A DNA stretch of 64,000 bases from CAZUTO01 sp964623085 (GCA_964623085.1 CAZUTO010000005.1:29745-93744); one strand, 5' to 3'; numbered from the stretch's first letter, positions 18,411-26,839 are shown. Notes: generated by a model not told the origin, from the letters alone. A program made the numbers and translations.

Positions 18411-18704
18411 TTAGAAATATTGTGGTGGAGCTCGAGCAGGAGGAAGGAGGTTGTCTCTTTGCAATTGAGCAAAGATTGATTGGCGATGTATCTGTGTTTC
18501 GCTTGCTTGAAAAAGCGAAATAAACTCAGGATACGACTGATCTGGTGATTGAAGCTGATGGTAGATCGAGCAGTCTTCAACCTGTTCACTGCGCGAAAAA
18601 TCATCGTGTTCTGCATGAACGTGGCTCGCCACAGACACTGACGCTATTAGAATAGCGAGTGACAGCAGGTGCGCGAGCGCGTTGTTGTGCAGCAAATGTC
18701 GCAT
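18411..18704 (-). CDS. Small secreted His/Cys-containing protein, zinc-uptake chaperone-like
   Basis: From the ATG at 18704 this gives a 97-residue protein with a signal peptide ending near SHVHA, then EHDDFSRSEQVEDCSIYHQ, a His/Asp/Cys stretch that could bind metal, and a C terminus with PPARAPPQYF. The pattern of an early H-x-H, a single Asp-Cys motif and an Arg-Ala-Pro-Pro end matches small gammaproteobacterial proteins often annotated as zinc-uptake chaperones or DUF2946-like. A GTG at 18740 would lengthen it by 12 residues but adds a polar stretch before the signal peptide. It is followed after 75 bases by the TonB-receptor gene in the same direction, so the two are probably one zinc-acquisition unit. 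Confidence 0.6.
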   Translation of the reverse strand: MRHLLHNNALAHLLSLAILIASVSVASHVHAEHDDFSRSEQVEDCSIYHQLQSPDQSYPEFISLFQASETQIHRQSIFAQLQRDNLLPPARAPPQYF

Positions 18705-18803
18705 TGATACAGGTGTTAGGTAATTAATTCGATCGCGCACTTTATGGGCTGATTATCGATCTGTCTACGATATTATTTTTAACTCTCCCTCTAGATCGTC
18801 CTG

Positions 18804-20276
18804 TTATGCGAAGATACCCTGCGCGTGCCAGCTATCGTTTTCCCAATCGTGGTATACCCAGTAACGCACGTGATCTTCATGCTTGGCAATAAAGTAATCG
18901 CGCACGCTGCGGTGCTCCCACCATTTGCCTTCAATGCGTTCAGGCCCTTGTACGATCTGCAATGCGCCTTTCCAGAAAAGGTGATTTCCGTTACACCGAA
19001 TACGCTGAGGTTTTTGAAATAGCCAGCAAGGTCTTGGGCCCTTATACACAGGCATAGGCTGATCTTCAGCGCTGGTTTTACTAGAAAATGGTAATACCTG
19101 AGTCTGTTGTTGTTCGGGAAGGTGTTCTGCACGCAGACTGGGTTGATAGACCGTATTTGCTCCCATCCGTGCTTGCAGGCGCGCGACTATGCTTTCTGAG
19201 TCTTCCTGAATGTTGTGATCGGAAAAAGCATCGAGCTGTTCAAATAACTCTTGGGATTTTGTGACCACGGCCGTGGTTTTATCACAACGGAGTTCCAAGC
19301 GTTCAACTTCGAAATAAAGTTGTAGTTGTTCCAAGCGAATACGAGTGAGGTCTAACAATAGTTGCCACTTGCCGTGGATGCGCTCCGTACCGATGCTGAT
19401 GGTATGTACCTGTCCCTGCGTTGAATAAAAATACCAATCAATTTGCTGTGCCTCCTGCTGGTGTTGAACTAAATAGTCAACAAATTCTTGCAAGAGGTGT
19501 TCGGCAGGAACCTCCAGCAGTGCAACATTGTTAATAGGGTGATTGAAGCTAACGGACGCCGTAAATTTTTCTTCTAGTTGATAAAGCGGTAGCGGTACAG
19601 ATTGATTACCACAGAGCTCGTTGAGCCAGATGCCGAAATCTTTACCGAAGCGTTTGCTTAGTTGATCAAAGGGCAGCTTTAAGAGGTCAGCAAAGGTTTT
19701 CAGCCCCATTTGTTGGAGTTCTTTACGTGTTTGTGGGAACGCATTCAGATAGCTCAGTGGCATTTGAGCAATCTTTGCCATAAAGCTTTTCTGACTACTT
19801 TGGCCATTGGTTTTTTCAGCATTAGAAGAAACGCTTTTATTGTAGGAAAGCAACCAAGAGCCTTGTCGACTATGAGCTAGGCCTACTTGGTATTGGTGTG
19901 GGTATTTATCTAGAGAAGACGTTAGTGCGTGAAAAAAAGCATCGATTCCACCGAAGAGACGCAAGCATCGAGAGATCTCAAGTAAAAGACAATTGTCTTC
20001 ATAGCGTTGAATATAGGGCGTGTAGTTATAAGCCCAAGCAGCCAAGCGTTGTAATGCTTGATTCTCATATTCTGCTTGTCTTTCGAATACGGTGGTTTCT
20101 GCCAAAGCATGAGTAGCAGATGCCTTCATCCCTAATTGAATACCTGCGTTTAGCGCGCCAGCGCTGGCATCGTAAATACGATGATTATCTTCGATAACAA
20201 CAGATTGATTGTCGCCCGCACTATGACCAAGAGCCTCTAAGGGTAGGTGGGGAAAACGCAGCGTAAGCCAAAGCAT
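18804..20276 (-). CDS. imuB: ImuB, Y-family polymerase-like mutagenesis protein
   Basis: A 490-residue protein with the ImuB layout. It starts LWLTLRFPHLPLEALG and has LLEISRCLRLFGG where active Y-family polymerases carry the catalytic acidic residues, so it should not polymerise DNA. The little-finger and helix-hairpin-helix regions follow (FADLLKLPFDQLSKRFGKDFG), and the C-terminal tail is typical (RIEGKWWEH, RDYFIAKHEDHVRYWVYHD). In known systems ImuB is an adaptor joining ImuA, the sliding clamp and the DnaE2/ImuC polymerase for error-prone bypass. The segment QTQVLPF near residue 400 could be a clamp-binding motif; this is inference. Its ATG overlaps the imuA stop by one base. No dnaE2 follows. 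Confidence 0.93.
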   Translation of the reverse strand: MLWLTLRFPHLPLEALGHSAGDNQSVVIEDNHRIYDASAGALNAGIQLGMKASATHALAETTVFERQAEYENQALQRLAAWAYNYTPYIQRYEDNCLLLEISRCLRLFGGIDAFFHALTSSLDKYPHQYQVGLAHSRQGSWLLSYNKSVSSNAEKTNGQSSQKSFMAKIAQMPLSYLNAFPQTRKELQQMGLKTFADLLKLPFDQLSKRFGKDFGIWLNELCGNQSVPLPLYQLEEKFTASVSFNHPINNVALLEVPAEHLLQEFVDYLVQHQQEAQQIDWYFYSTQGQVHTISIGTERIHGKWQLLLDLTRIRLEQLQLYFEVERLELRCDKTTAVVTKSQELFEQLDAFSDHNIQEDSESIVARLQARMGANTVYQPSLRAEHLPEQQQTQVLPFSSKTSAEDQPMPVYKGPRPCWLFQKPQRIRCNGNHLFWKGALQIVQGPERIEGKWWEHRSVRDYFIAKHEDHVRYWVYHDWENDSWHAQGIFA

Positions 20277-21073
20277 TATGGTCTCCTGAGGGTGGATACT
20301 TTTTGTTGAGGGAAAGGGAAAATCTTCGCCTTAGTGAGCGTTGACGACTGGGGCATTAACCACTCTCTACTAGACAGCGCTGGCATTGCCTCCCATGTTG
20401 TTGGTAAATCCAGATGCAGTGTTTTTTGTTGAAAATCACCGCGTTGTTTGAGGATTTGAACCTGAATTTTTTGGTCATTTATTTGAATGTGAAGTCGCAG
20501 TACGGCGGTGCTGCTTTGCTTAAGACTATTAGGGTGTCTAAACAATAAGCAAAGTGCTCGAGAGCCAGATGCGGCCAACTGCAGCTTGCGCAATTCTTGA
20601 GGTTTTAGCCGTATTTTGTTTTCCCAAAATAGCAGCACCTTGCAAGCTGAATGACCTAGTGCTTCAGTAAAAGCGCTGATGGCTTGGTTCCGATTCTTAG
20701 GTTCAACAATAAGTGTTTCGCTAAGTTTGATACCCAACGCGCTAAGCCCAGGTGCATAAGGGAGTACGGGTGGGTGAATAAGAACAATGTACCCAGGTGT
20801 TTGTTTTAGATGACGAAGAGTAGGGGCAAGCAACTGCCATTCACCTTTACCTAAACCATCCTGAGTGATTTCAATCAAACCGCCGATAGGCCAGCCTCCA
20901 GCGATTAAACATTTGTCTAATTCGGTATGACCCGTTGTCAGGCTTCTATTATTTGCAAAATAGCGCGATGATTTATGCATACTCTCGCCAAGCCAGATAT
21001 CTGGGCGGAGTAGTAGTTTTTCTAACATGCGTTGCTGCTTTATACGCTGCTGTTTTATTTTTGGCGTGACCAT
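20276..21073 (-). CDS. imuA: ImuA, RecA-like SOS mutagenesis protein
   Basis: ImuA (also annotated SulA/RecA-like) is the first gene of SOS-induced imuAB. The 265-residue frame contains TGHTELDKCLIAGGWPIGGLIEI and VLIHPPVLPYAPGLSALGI, the family core. The start is uncertain: the ATG at 21073 lies only one base from a perfect LexA box (21075-21094), which would give an almost leaderless mRNA, whereas the ATG at 21028 (residue 16, MLEKLLLRPDIW) matches the usual ImuA N-terminal length and leaves about 47 bases of leader. Neither has a good ribosome binding site. The first 15 residues are a basic KIKQQRIKQQR run with no family support. Confidence 0.92.
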   Translation of the reverse strand: MVTPKIKQQRIKQQRMLEKLLLRPDIWLGESMHKSSRYFANNRSLTTGHTELDKCLIAGGWPIGGLIEITQDGLGKGEWQLLAPTLRHLKQTPGYIVLIHPPVLPYAPGLSALGIKLSETLIVEPKNRNQAISAFTEALGHSACKVLLFWENKIRLKPQELRKLQLAASGSRALCLLFRHPNSLKQSSTAVLRLHIQINDQKIQVQILKQRGDFQQKTLHLDLPTTWEAMPALSSREWLMPQSSTLTKAKIFPFPQQKVSTLRRP

Positions 21074-21417
21074 ATACTGTTAATTTATACAGTATATGGT
21101 TGGCGGTCAAGTATGGCTCATTTTGTTATTTTGGCTCAGGTGACGCTGAATCCAAGCAATAGCTATGTCATATTGCCTGAAAACCTCTATTACTGGCCTT
21201 CATAAGCCATAAAGTAGGCGACGATGAATGTTAATAAATTCAGCCGAATAATGTGATAGCTAAACATATGGTTACATACCGTAAAGTTGCTTTTTCAAAT
21301 AGATAGCAAGGGGTATTATCGGGATAAAATTAGGAAATAATTTCTAATTCAAAGCGATATTGTTTAATAGCTAAGCATTTAATTAATAGTCAAATATCTA
21401 AATCGAGGGGTAGAGAG
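21074..21417. other. Divergent intergenic region, 344 bases
   Basis: It holds the imuAB promoter and LexA box at its left end and the promoter of the secreted lectin-like gene at its right end. The rest is A/T-rich without a recognised element; a weak TGTGA half-site near 21252 lacks a proper partner. Confidence 0.5.
21075..21110 (-). promoter_or_regulatory. LexA (SOS) box over the imuA promoter
   Basis: The 20-base palindrome TACTGTTAATTTATACAGTA at 21075-21094 matches the gammaproteobacterial LexA consensus in all outer positions (CTGT-N8-ACAG). On the minus strand a -35 TTGACC (21110-21105) and a -10 TAAATT (21087-21082) with a 17-base spacer place the -10 element inside the box, which would give repression by occlusion. 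The predicted transcript start is near 21075. Confidence 0.92.
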
Positions 21418-21960
21418 ATGCACAAGAGTAAATTCGTAAGCAGCCTGTTTTTCACACTGTTTTTTCTTCCATTGCAAAGCTGGGCGGCCAATGTTGAGAT
21501 TGCGTTGGTAGATCGTCTTGACGGTGATTTGGAACACTATTGCATTGATATTTCAGGTGGTTTTCAAAATATAGATCCTAGCCGTGGTCTGCAGGCACAT
21601 ACATGTTTGAGCTATCGTGGTGAATCTACACCAGATCAGACTTTGGATCCCAGCGGATTTGCTGATGGCCAATTCAAGTATCCTGAGTTTGATGTATGTG
21701 CGTCGCTTCCAAGCACTGAAGCCGGTACAAAAGTAGCATTGTCCGCTTGTGATGGCAGTGATGTGCAATCGCTAGTGTTTTCTGAAAACGGCACTATTAG
21801 CCCAAAAGCAGCGCTTGATATGTGCCTCACAGTGGGTGAAGAGACCACTTTTGGTCGAAATGGAACCTCACCGCATCAGATCAAAGAGCTGACTTTGCAG
21901 AGCTGTAGTGATGAGCTTGCTAGTCGGCAGCAGTGGGAAGCTCGCGAGGAAAAGAAATAG
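21418..21960 (+). CDS. Secreted ricin-B/beta-trefoil lectin-like protein
   Basis: A 180-residue protein with a signal peptide ending at SWA (residue 23). The rest has the spaced marks of a ricin-type beta-trefoil: HYCIDISGG, GLQAHTCLSY, then VCASLPSTEAGTKVALSAC, LDMCLTVGEE, LTLQSCSDE and a closing QQW. Six cysteines in CxD/C-L pairs would form disulphides in the periplasm or outside the cell. Such domains bind sugars, but the specific ligand cannot be read. A strong GAGGGGTAGAGAG site precedes the ATG, and a terminator hairpin follows, so it is a single-gene unit. Confidence 0.6.
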   Translation: MHKSKFVSSLFFTLFFLPLQSWAANVEIALVDRLDGDLEHYCIDISGGFQNIDPSRGLQAHTCLSYRGESTPDQTLDPSGFADGQFKYPEFDVCASLPSTEAGTKVALSACDGSDVQSLVFSENGTISPKAALDMCLTVGEETTFGRNGTSPHQIKELTLQSCSDELASRQQWEAREEKK

Positions 21961-21979
21961 GCTGAAAAGTCAAAACGTG

Positions 21980-22018
21980 AAGGCTAGGTGCAATTGGGCG
22001 TCTAGCCTTTCGTCTTTT
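21980..22018 (+). terminator. Terminator after the lectin-like gene
   Basis: An 8-base-pair stem AAGGCTAG (21980-21987) with CTAGCCTT (22002-22009), a 14-base loop, and a following TCGTCTTTT run. Confidence 0.6.
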
Positions 22019-22092
22019 AAATAGAATTTAAAGACCTGAGTTTTTACCTGCAAGGGTGTTTATTCAGTACTAACTAAAACGGGTTACTTGCC

Positions 22093-22623
22093 ATGTTCAA
22101 GCTTAAGATTGCCGCAGCACTCGGACTGATGATTTCAGCTAGTGCGTTTTCACATCATTCCTATGCGCCATATGATATTCGCAACCCGATAGAAATTTCT
22201 GGGGTTGTTGAGGACTTCGTCTATCGCCGCCCGCATCCGATGCTAACGCTTTTGGATAATGAGGGTGTTGAATGGGAGATTGAAATTCCTATTTTGTTTT
22301 GGGATAGATACGAATACGGGGAAGACACCGTCAAACAGGGAGATGAGTTGATCGTGCTCGGGTGGCCAGCCCGAAATGGTCGCCCTGATATGGCGTTGAG
22401 TGGCTTTACTTTGGCAGGCGATTTTTATCCTGTGTTGGAGCGAATAGGCCAGCAGTTTGCGAATGAAGCCGCTGATAGAATCGAGGCAGGTGAAGACTTA
22501 GAGTCTGTTTTAGAAGATGCGCCTCCAGAAGGTACTGGTTGGCAAGAACGCCAAGGAAGACAGGGCCAACAGGGCCAGGGTCAAAGGCAGGGCCAAGGAC
22601 AAGGTAGGCAGAATCAAAACTAA
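22093..22623 (+). CDS. DUF6152 secreted protein with Gln/Gly-rich tail
   Basis: A 176-residue protein with a signal peptide ending near AFS, followed directly by HHSYAPYD, the usual opening of DUF6152 proteins. The domain continues through NPIEISGVVEDFVYRRPHPM and LIVLGWPARNGRPDMAL, an OB-like beta barrel. In related organisms these proteins occur with c-type cytochromes or oxidoreductases; the function is unknown. After about residue 150 the sequence becomes a low-complexity Gln-Gly-Arg tail (repeats of GQ), possibly a flexible or surface-sticky segment. A strong terminator at 22660 follows and is shared with the convergent hydrolase gene. Confidence 0.8.
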   Translation: MFKLKIAAALGLMISASAFSHHSYAPYDIRNPIEISGVVEDFVYRRPHPMLTLLDNEGVEWEIEIPILFWDRYEYGEDTVKQGDELIVLGWPARNGRPDMALSGFTLAGDFYPVLERIGQQFANEAADRIEAGEDLESVLEDAPPEGTGWQERQGRQGQQGQGQRQGQGQGRQNQN

Positions 22624-22659
22624 GACGAATCATTGAAGCCACATCAAAGTAGCCACATT

Positions 22660-22688
22660 AAAAAAGCCGGGTATTCCCCGGCTTTTTT
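22660..22688. terminator. Bidirectional intrinsic terminator
   Basis: AAAAAAGCCGGG (ending at 22671) pairs with CCCGGCTTTTTT (to 22688) around a short TATTC loop. It has an A run on one side and a T run on the other, so it can stop transcription from both the DUF6152 gene and the convergent metallo-hydrolase gene. Confidence 0.9.
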
Positions 22689-22707
22689 GTGGATAGCTGT
22701 ATCGATT

Positions 22708-23586
22708 TTAGTCGACTTCAATACAAAGCAAATCCTCGGCTGTGGTTACTGGCCCTTGGTAGTGCTCCTGCATGATCGCTAAGCTGGCATTCAATATTTC
22801 GGGTAAGACGTTGGAGATATGGCTGACAACTACGCGTCCTGCATTCGCTGATTCTGCCATTTTCCCCCAGACACTAGGCTTGGCATGCAGTGGAGATGTA
22901 GATTGCTCTGTGCCGCCAAAATGTACCACGAGCACATCTACATCTTTTATAAAGTCGATGTATGAAGGGTCCGAACCATTTTGATCGCTGGAAAAAGCAA
23001 TACTCCGATCGCCCATGTCAATTCGGTATCCCACTGTGGGCACGTCTCCGTGCGGAACGCTTTTTCCTTGCACAAGAATGTCTTCATCGCGCCAGACTTC
23101 GGTTACGTTACTTTGGTTTACATCAACGGTGATAGGTTCCATTGTTAGTCGCTGTGCCTGAACGTTAAACGCGCCACCTTCACCGAATAGGAGATCAACA
23201 AAGCCCTCGATGGAGGGGAAAACATCCCGTGCTGAGGGCCCCGCTATTTTGAAAGTTCCACCGGTTGGCCAGAGCACAGCGGGTAGCTCGGATGAATGAT
23301 CCGGATGGAAATGGCTGAGTGCAACTAGATCGATTTGGTCAAAACTTGCTCCGGATTGATGAAAGTTGACCTTAGTACCACTGCCGGAATCCACCATGAT
23401 GCGGCTTTCACCGTCTATCCATACGATATAGGAAGACGATGCGCGTCCACCAGAATCACGGGGACCACCAGATCCCAAAACCTGTAAGTACATGTCCGAA
23501 TCGCCAGTTGCGGTGCACGCTGCCCAACTTAAAGTGGGCAAGATGATGGCGCTGATCATAACCACGCACTTTGATATTTTTTTCAT
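22708..23586 (-). CDS. Secreted metallo-beta-lactamase-fold hydrolase (RNase Z-like branch)
   Basis: A 292-residue protein with a signal peptide ending near WAA (residue 23). The metal site HFHPDH is at 92-97 after LVALS. Other ligands fit at VQGKSVPHGDVPTVGYRI (His), FSSDQNGSD (Asp) and VVVSHISN (His). GSGGPRDSGGRASSSYIV at the domain start places it in the tRNase Z/arylsulfatase-like branch of the superfamily, but its export makes an RNA substrate unlikely. AAGGGGAT precedes the ATG. It follows the amidohydrolase gene (23631) by 44 bases in the same direction and was probably transcribed with it. Confidence 0.88.
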   Translation of the reverse strand: MKKISKCVVMISAIILPTLSWAACTATGDSDMYLQVLGSGGPRDSGGRASSSYIVWIDGESRIMVDSGSGTKVNFHQSGASFDQIDLVALSHFHPDHSSELPAVLWPTGGTFKIAGPSARDVFPSIEGFVDLLFGEGGAFNVQAQRLTMEPITVDVNQSNVTEVWRDEDILVQGKSVPHGDVPTVGYRIDMGDRSIAFSSDQNGSDPSYIDFIKDVDVLVVHFGGTEQSTSPLHAKPSVWGKMAESANAGRVVVSHISNVLPEILNASLAIMQEHYQGPVTTAEDLLCIEVD

Positions 23587-23630
23587 GCTTATATCCCCTT
23601 AGCCGGCTATATCTAGTCGGCCATATATCG

Positions 23631-25343
23631 CTATTTGATGGTGTAAACCACTTCGCCTTCAACGACGGTCATAACTGAGTGAAGGTTTTTGATTTCTGTT
23701 TCTGGCACAGTCATGTAGTCATCGTTGAGCACCGCGAAGTCAGCTAACTTCCCAACTTCTAGACTGCCGATATGGTCTTCGCGAAACAGGATGTAGCCGT
23801 TAGTGCGTGTGTGTGCGACCAATGCCTCTTCACGGGAGACGGTTTCATTAAACGTCTTTTTGCCAGAAGCAGACTGCCCCGTCACCACCCAGCCAATAGT
23901 ATGGAAAGGATTGGGGCTATTTGATGTTGTGGAATCAGAACCCAAACCCCAAATACCGCCTAGCTCATTAATGGTGCGAATAGGTGGTTGGGTGACGCCA
24001 GCCTCAAATCTTGCAGGCGTTAGGTTGCGGCTTGAACTGTGGGTGGCAAACACCATGCCTAGCTCTTTGCCTTGTTCAATCGTTGCGGGAGAAATTCCGT
24101 TGGTATGATCGATGGTAAAACGCATATCGAGAACCTGTGGATGTGTTTCCGCTACCTCGGCAATGATATCCAGCATGGTTTTCGCTTTAAGATCTTGGGT
24201 CGTGTGTTCATTGATCTGCCAGCCATTTTCAACTGCGGCAATCAGAATGTTTTTGAAGTTTTGCTTATCTTCGTTTGAAAGCTCAAACGGGTTTGCGCGC
24301 ATGGGCCTATAAACGGTTTCACCGTAACCAAATCGAGCAAAACGCAAACCTAGGTTATCGGGCTCGTTATTTTGCATTTCTTTGATGATATCTTCAGCGC
24401 TACCAGCGGGACTGTTTTGTGGGTTTAAGGTATAAAAAACACGCATGTTCAGTGCGTTAGCGTCAGCTACGCGTTTCACGGATGCATAAAAAGCAGGCGT
24501 GACCGTGTTGCCACCGACATCGTAGACAGCGGTTAAGCCCATACCCAATAGGCTCTGTATTGTTAACCCAACACTCCCATCCCAGGTGTCGTTGTTTACT
24601 TCCGGAATAGAGGGCATGGCCAAGTTCATGGCGGTACCGACAAGCTCGCCCGTTAAACTACCCGATTCGTCTTTTACTAATTCGCCCCGTTGGTTTACCC
24701 GAGAGTTGGCGGTAATGCCTGCTTCTTCCAAGGCAGCGGTGTTTAGAAATACACGGGTGTAGGCTTCCTGAATATAGACGGGCCTGTCGGGAATAACCGC
24801 ATCTAATTCGGCGGCAGTGAAGGGAGCCTGATTGTCCTCAAATTGTTCCATAATGAAACTACCAACCACTATTGCCCATTCGCCGTCGGGTAACTGATCA
24901 GAGCGTTCTTTGAGAATTTGGAGTGCCTGCGTGCGCGATCGGACTTCATCCCATCGCACTTGCCGATGCCATTGCTTGGTCGCGCGTACAAAATGCATAT
25001 GGTTATCGATTAGACCAGGGACAACTGTTTGGCCATCTAAATCGGTCAACTCGGTATTTGAGCCAGCATGAGACATCACCTCAGCGCTACCGCCCACAGC
25101 GACAATGCGACCATCTTCGATGGCTAAGGCCTCCACAATAGAGAAGTTGTCATCAGCGGTGAGAATTTTTCCATTGGTAAGTACCCAGTCCACGCCTTCG
25201 GATTCTTGACCTTCAGTGCTTGAACTAGCGACTTCTTCAGATACATCAGAATTCGAGCAAGCCACTAACAAGGAGGTTAGTAGCAGCAATGATTGATATC
25301 CCATTTTTATGATTGTGCGTTTTTCCAGCATTTTGATATTCAT
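23631..25343 (-). CDS. Amidohydrolase family 3 (YtcJ-like) lipoprotein
   Basis: A 570-residue metal-dependent hydrolase. An N-terminal membrane segment ends in a LLVAC lipobox (Cys29), so it is exported and lipid-anchored, which is uncommon for this mostly cytoplasmic family. The core starts at WVLTNGKILTADDNF, with the metal-binding HMH at 115-117 inside VVPGLIDNHMHFV. Later ligands are INEHTTQD, FTIDHTNG and WGLGSDS, and the composite barrel closes with GSLEVGKLADFAVLNDDY. It should hydrolyse C-N bonds of N-substituted substrates. Starts at 25343, 25331 or 25304 are all possible; none has a clear ribosome binding site. The secreted MBL hydrolase gene follows. Confidence 0.88.
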   Translation of the reverse strand: MNIKMLEKRTIIKMGYQSLLLLTSLLVACSNSDVSEEVASSSTEGQESEGVDWVLTNGKILTADDNFSIVEALAIEDGRIVAVGGSAEVMSHAGSNTELTDLDGQTVVPGLIDNHMHFVRATKQWHRQVRWDEVRSRTQALQILKERSDQLPDGEWAIVVGSFIMEQFEDNQAPFTAAELDAVIPDRPVYIQEAYTRVFLNTAALEEAGITANSRVNQRGELVKDESGSLTGELVGTAMNLAMPSIPEVNNDTWDGSVGLTIQSLLGMGLTAVYDVGGNTVTPAFYASVKRVADANALNMRVFYTLNPQNSPAGSAEDIIKEMQNNEPDNLGLRFARFGYGETVYRPMRANPFELSNEDKQNFKNILIAAVENGWQINEHTTQDLKAKTMLDIIAEVAETHPQVLDMRFTIDHTNGISPATIEQGKELGMVFATHSSSRNLTPARFEAGVTQPPIRTINELGGIWGLGSDSTTSNSPNPFHTIGWVVTGQSASGKKTFNETVSREEALVAHTRTNGYILFREDHIGSLEVGKLADFAVLNDDYMTVPETEIKNLHSVMTVVEGEVVYTIK

Positions 25344-25756
25344 CTGTTTAGCCCGCGTATCTGATTAATTAGGTGTCTATTAACTAGGCTTCTAGGGTGG
25401 TTGATACAAAGCGGTTTGGCTTCGAGCACACCCATCCCAGAAACGGTTTAAAAGAATCATTCTAAAGCGTTCTATCCAGTGAAAACTTACCATCCTGTAG
25501 GCATGTCATTTACATTGGGATGAGCCTGTGAGCAGCTATGCCGCGAGAAGCTAGGATTGAGCTAATAAGATGTTGTTTTTGGCAGACGGACATCTGCACG
25601 ACGAGATCGTAGCAGGAGGAGAAATTAAAACTGGGTTTGCCGATGGTCTAGACAGAGGATTCTAGATTCTCGGCAAACTCAGTACGATAATAATTTTACA
25701 AAGCCAGCGACAGAGCACTGGCGACAAAGTAACAGTAAAGTATCAGCAATAAAGCG
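25344..25756. other. Intergenic region, 413 bases
   Basis: It lies between two leftward genes and contains the terminator hairpin of the right-hand one (25625-25682) and, further left, the promoter of the amidohydrolase operon. The middle part (about 25380-25620) shows no gene, RNA or repeat that I can support. Confidence 0.5.
25623..25682 (-). terminator. Long hairpin terminator of the second MBL hydrolase gene
   Basis: On the minus strand, CTGAGTTTGCCGA (25682-25670) pairs with TCGGCAAACCCAG (25643-25631) with one mismatch. A nested TCTAGA/TCTAGA pair lies in the loop, and TTTTAATTT follows. It lies 75 bases after the stop of the leftward gene at 25757. Confidence 0.65.
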
Positions 25757-26839
25757 TTACTGCTCGGAGGCCAATAGCCTGAGCGTTAATAGATCCTTGC
25801 CGACATGGACGTTTCCTTCATACCCAGTTTCCCGCGCAGAGGCTTCAAAATCAGCCTCGTTAAGCGCGCCACCAGGAATAGGGTAGATACCATGAGAGTC
25901 CGAATTAAGCACCGGAATAAGATGAGTAAGCATCAAATGTTTCACCTCAGCGCGCTTAGCCAGCGAACCTAAATCAGTAGAGGTACTTTGGCGATAAAAA
26001 ATTGGCGCGGGAAAAGTACTGCCACTATCGGGGCCAAATACTGGGTGAATGGTTGAGTGAACTAACACATCAGCATTCTGTGCAAGTAATTCAACCGATG
26101 AAGATGTCGAGCTATCTCGTGGTGGCGCGGATTTTTCATTGCCGGCATCGCCGCCAATAACAACTGATCCGGCAGGAGAATCAACGCGGTAAGAAAGGTG
26201 TCCTGGAATATGCGTTGAGGCAATCGCTGAAACGGTGACTTCTCCTGACTCCCATACCACTCTAGGCTCGGTAGGAAGCGGTGATGTCACAGGTATATGG
26301 TTGAGTATAGTAGCGGGGCCCTCTGGCTTTCTTCGGGTGCTTTCAGAGCTACGCTGCCCGATTTCTCCAGCTTGCTCAGCGGCAGAAGTGATGTTTTCTG
26401 CAAAGCTGGCGCAGCTCATTTCTCGGGCATGCTCTCCACCCACTTCAATGTCATCACTGCAAACTAAGTCCATAGGTGAACCAAAAAAGTGCCACCGAGT
26501 TTGCATAAGATCAACGAGTCCGACGGTATGATCGGAGTGCAAATGCGTAATAAAGGCGGCATCGAGTTGATTCACTTGGACGCCTAGCTGAGACAATCGC
26601 ATGCCGGTTGCGCGACCGATATCGAATTGCATATGAACATCGCTGCAGCCATTTTCAACGGTGCCGAATTTAACTAAGGTGCCTGCTCCTGCTAGGTCTT
26701 TAAAAAAGGCGGGTCCACCGAGCGTTCCCGTTAGGCTTACCTCAAGACATTGATCGGGTTCTTGTGCAACACAGCTGATAGAAGTGGCTGCGAGGGCAAT
26801 GGCTGTCGCAGTTCGTGAAATGTAACGGAGCAAAGGCAT
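25757..26839 (-). CDS. Secreted metallo-beta-lactamase-fold hydrolase, second copy type
   Basis: A 360-residue exported MBL-fold enzyme with a signal peptide ending near CVAQ (residue 25). The metal motif HLHSDH is at 99-104. Further ligands are likely in ASTHIPGHLSYRV, VVIGGDAGNE and LMLTHLIPV. The opening SLTGTLGGPAFFKDLAGAGTLV and the Asp-Ile-Gly-Arg-Ala-Thr stretch differ from the gene at 22708, so these are distant relatives and not recent duplicates. The insert at residues 150-180 is polar and variable. GGGAG precedes the ATG. It has its own terminator, so it is probably transcribed apart from the amidohydrolase pair although it faces the same way. Confidence 0.85.
   Translation of the reverse strand: MPLLRYISRTATAIALAATSISCVAQEPDQCLEVSLTGTLGGPAFFKDLAGAGTLVKFGTVENGCSDVHMQFDIGRATGMRLSQLGVQVNQLDAAFITHLHSDHTVGLVDLMQTRWHFFGSPMDLVCSDDIEVGGEHAREMSCASFAENITSAAEQAGEIGQRSSESTRRKPEGPATILNHIPVTSPLPTEPRVVWESGEVTVSAIASTHIPGHLSYRVDSPAGSVVIGGDAGNEKSAPPRDSSTSSSVELLAQNADVLVHSTIHPVFGPDSGSTFPAPIFYRQSTSTDLGSLAKRAEVKHLMLTHLIPVLNSDSHGIYPIPGGALNEADFEASARETGYEGNVHVGKDLLTLRLLASEQ

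Noticed and set aside
21245..21265. TGTGATAGCTAAACAT as a Crp site
   Set aside because: Only one half-site is good; the other has two mismatches in the core.
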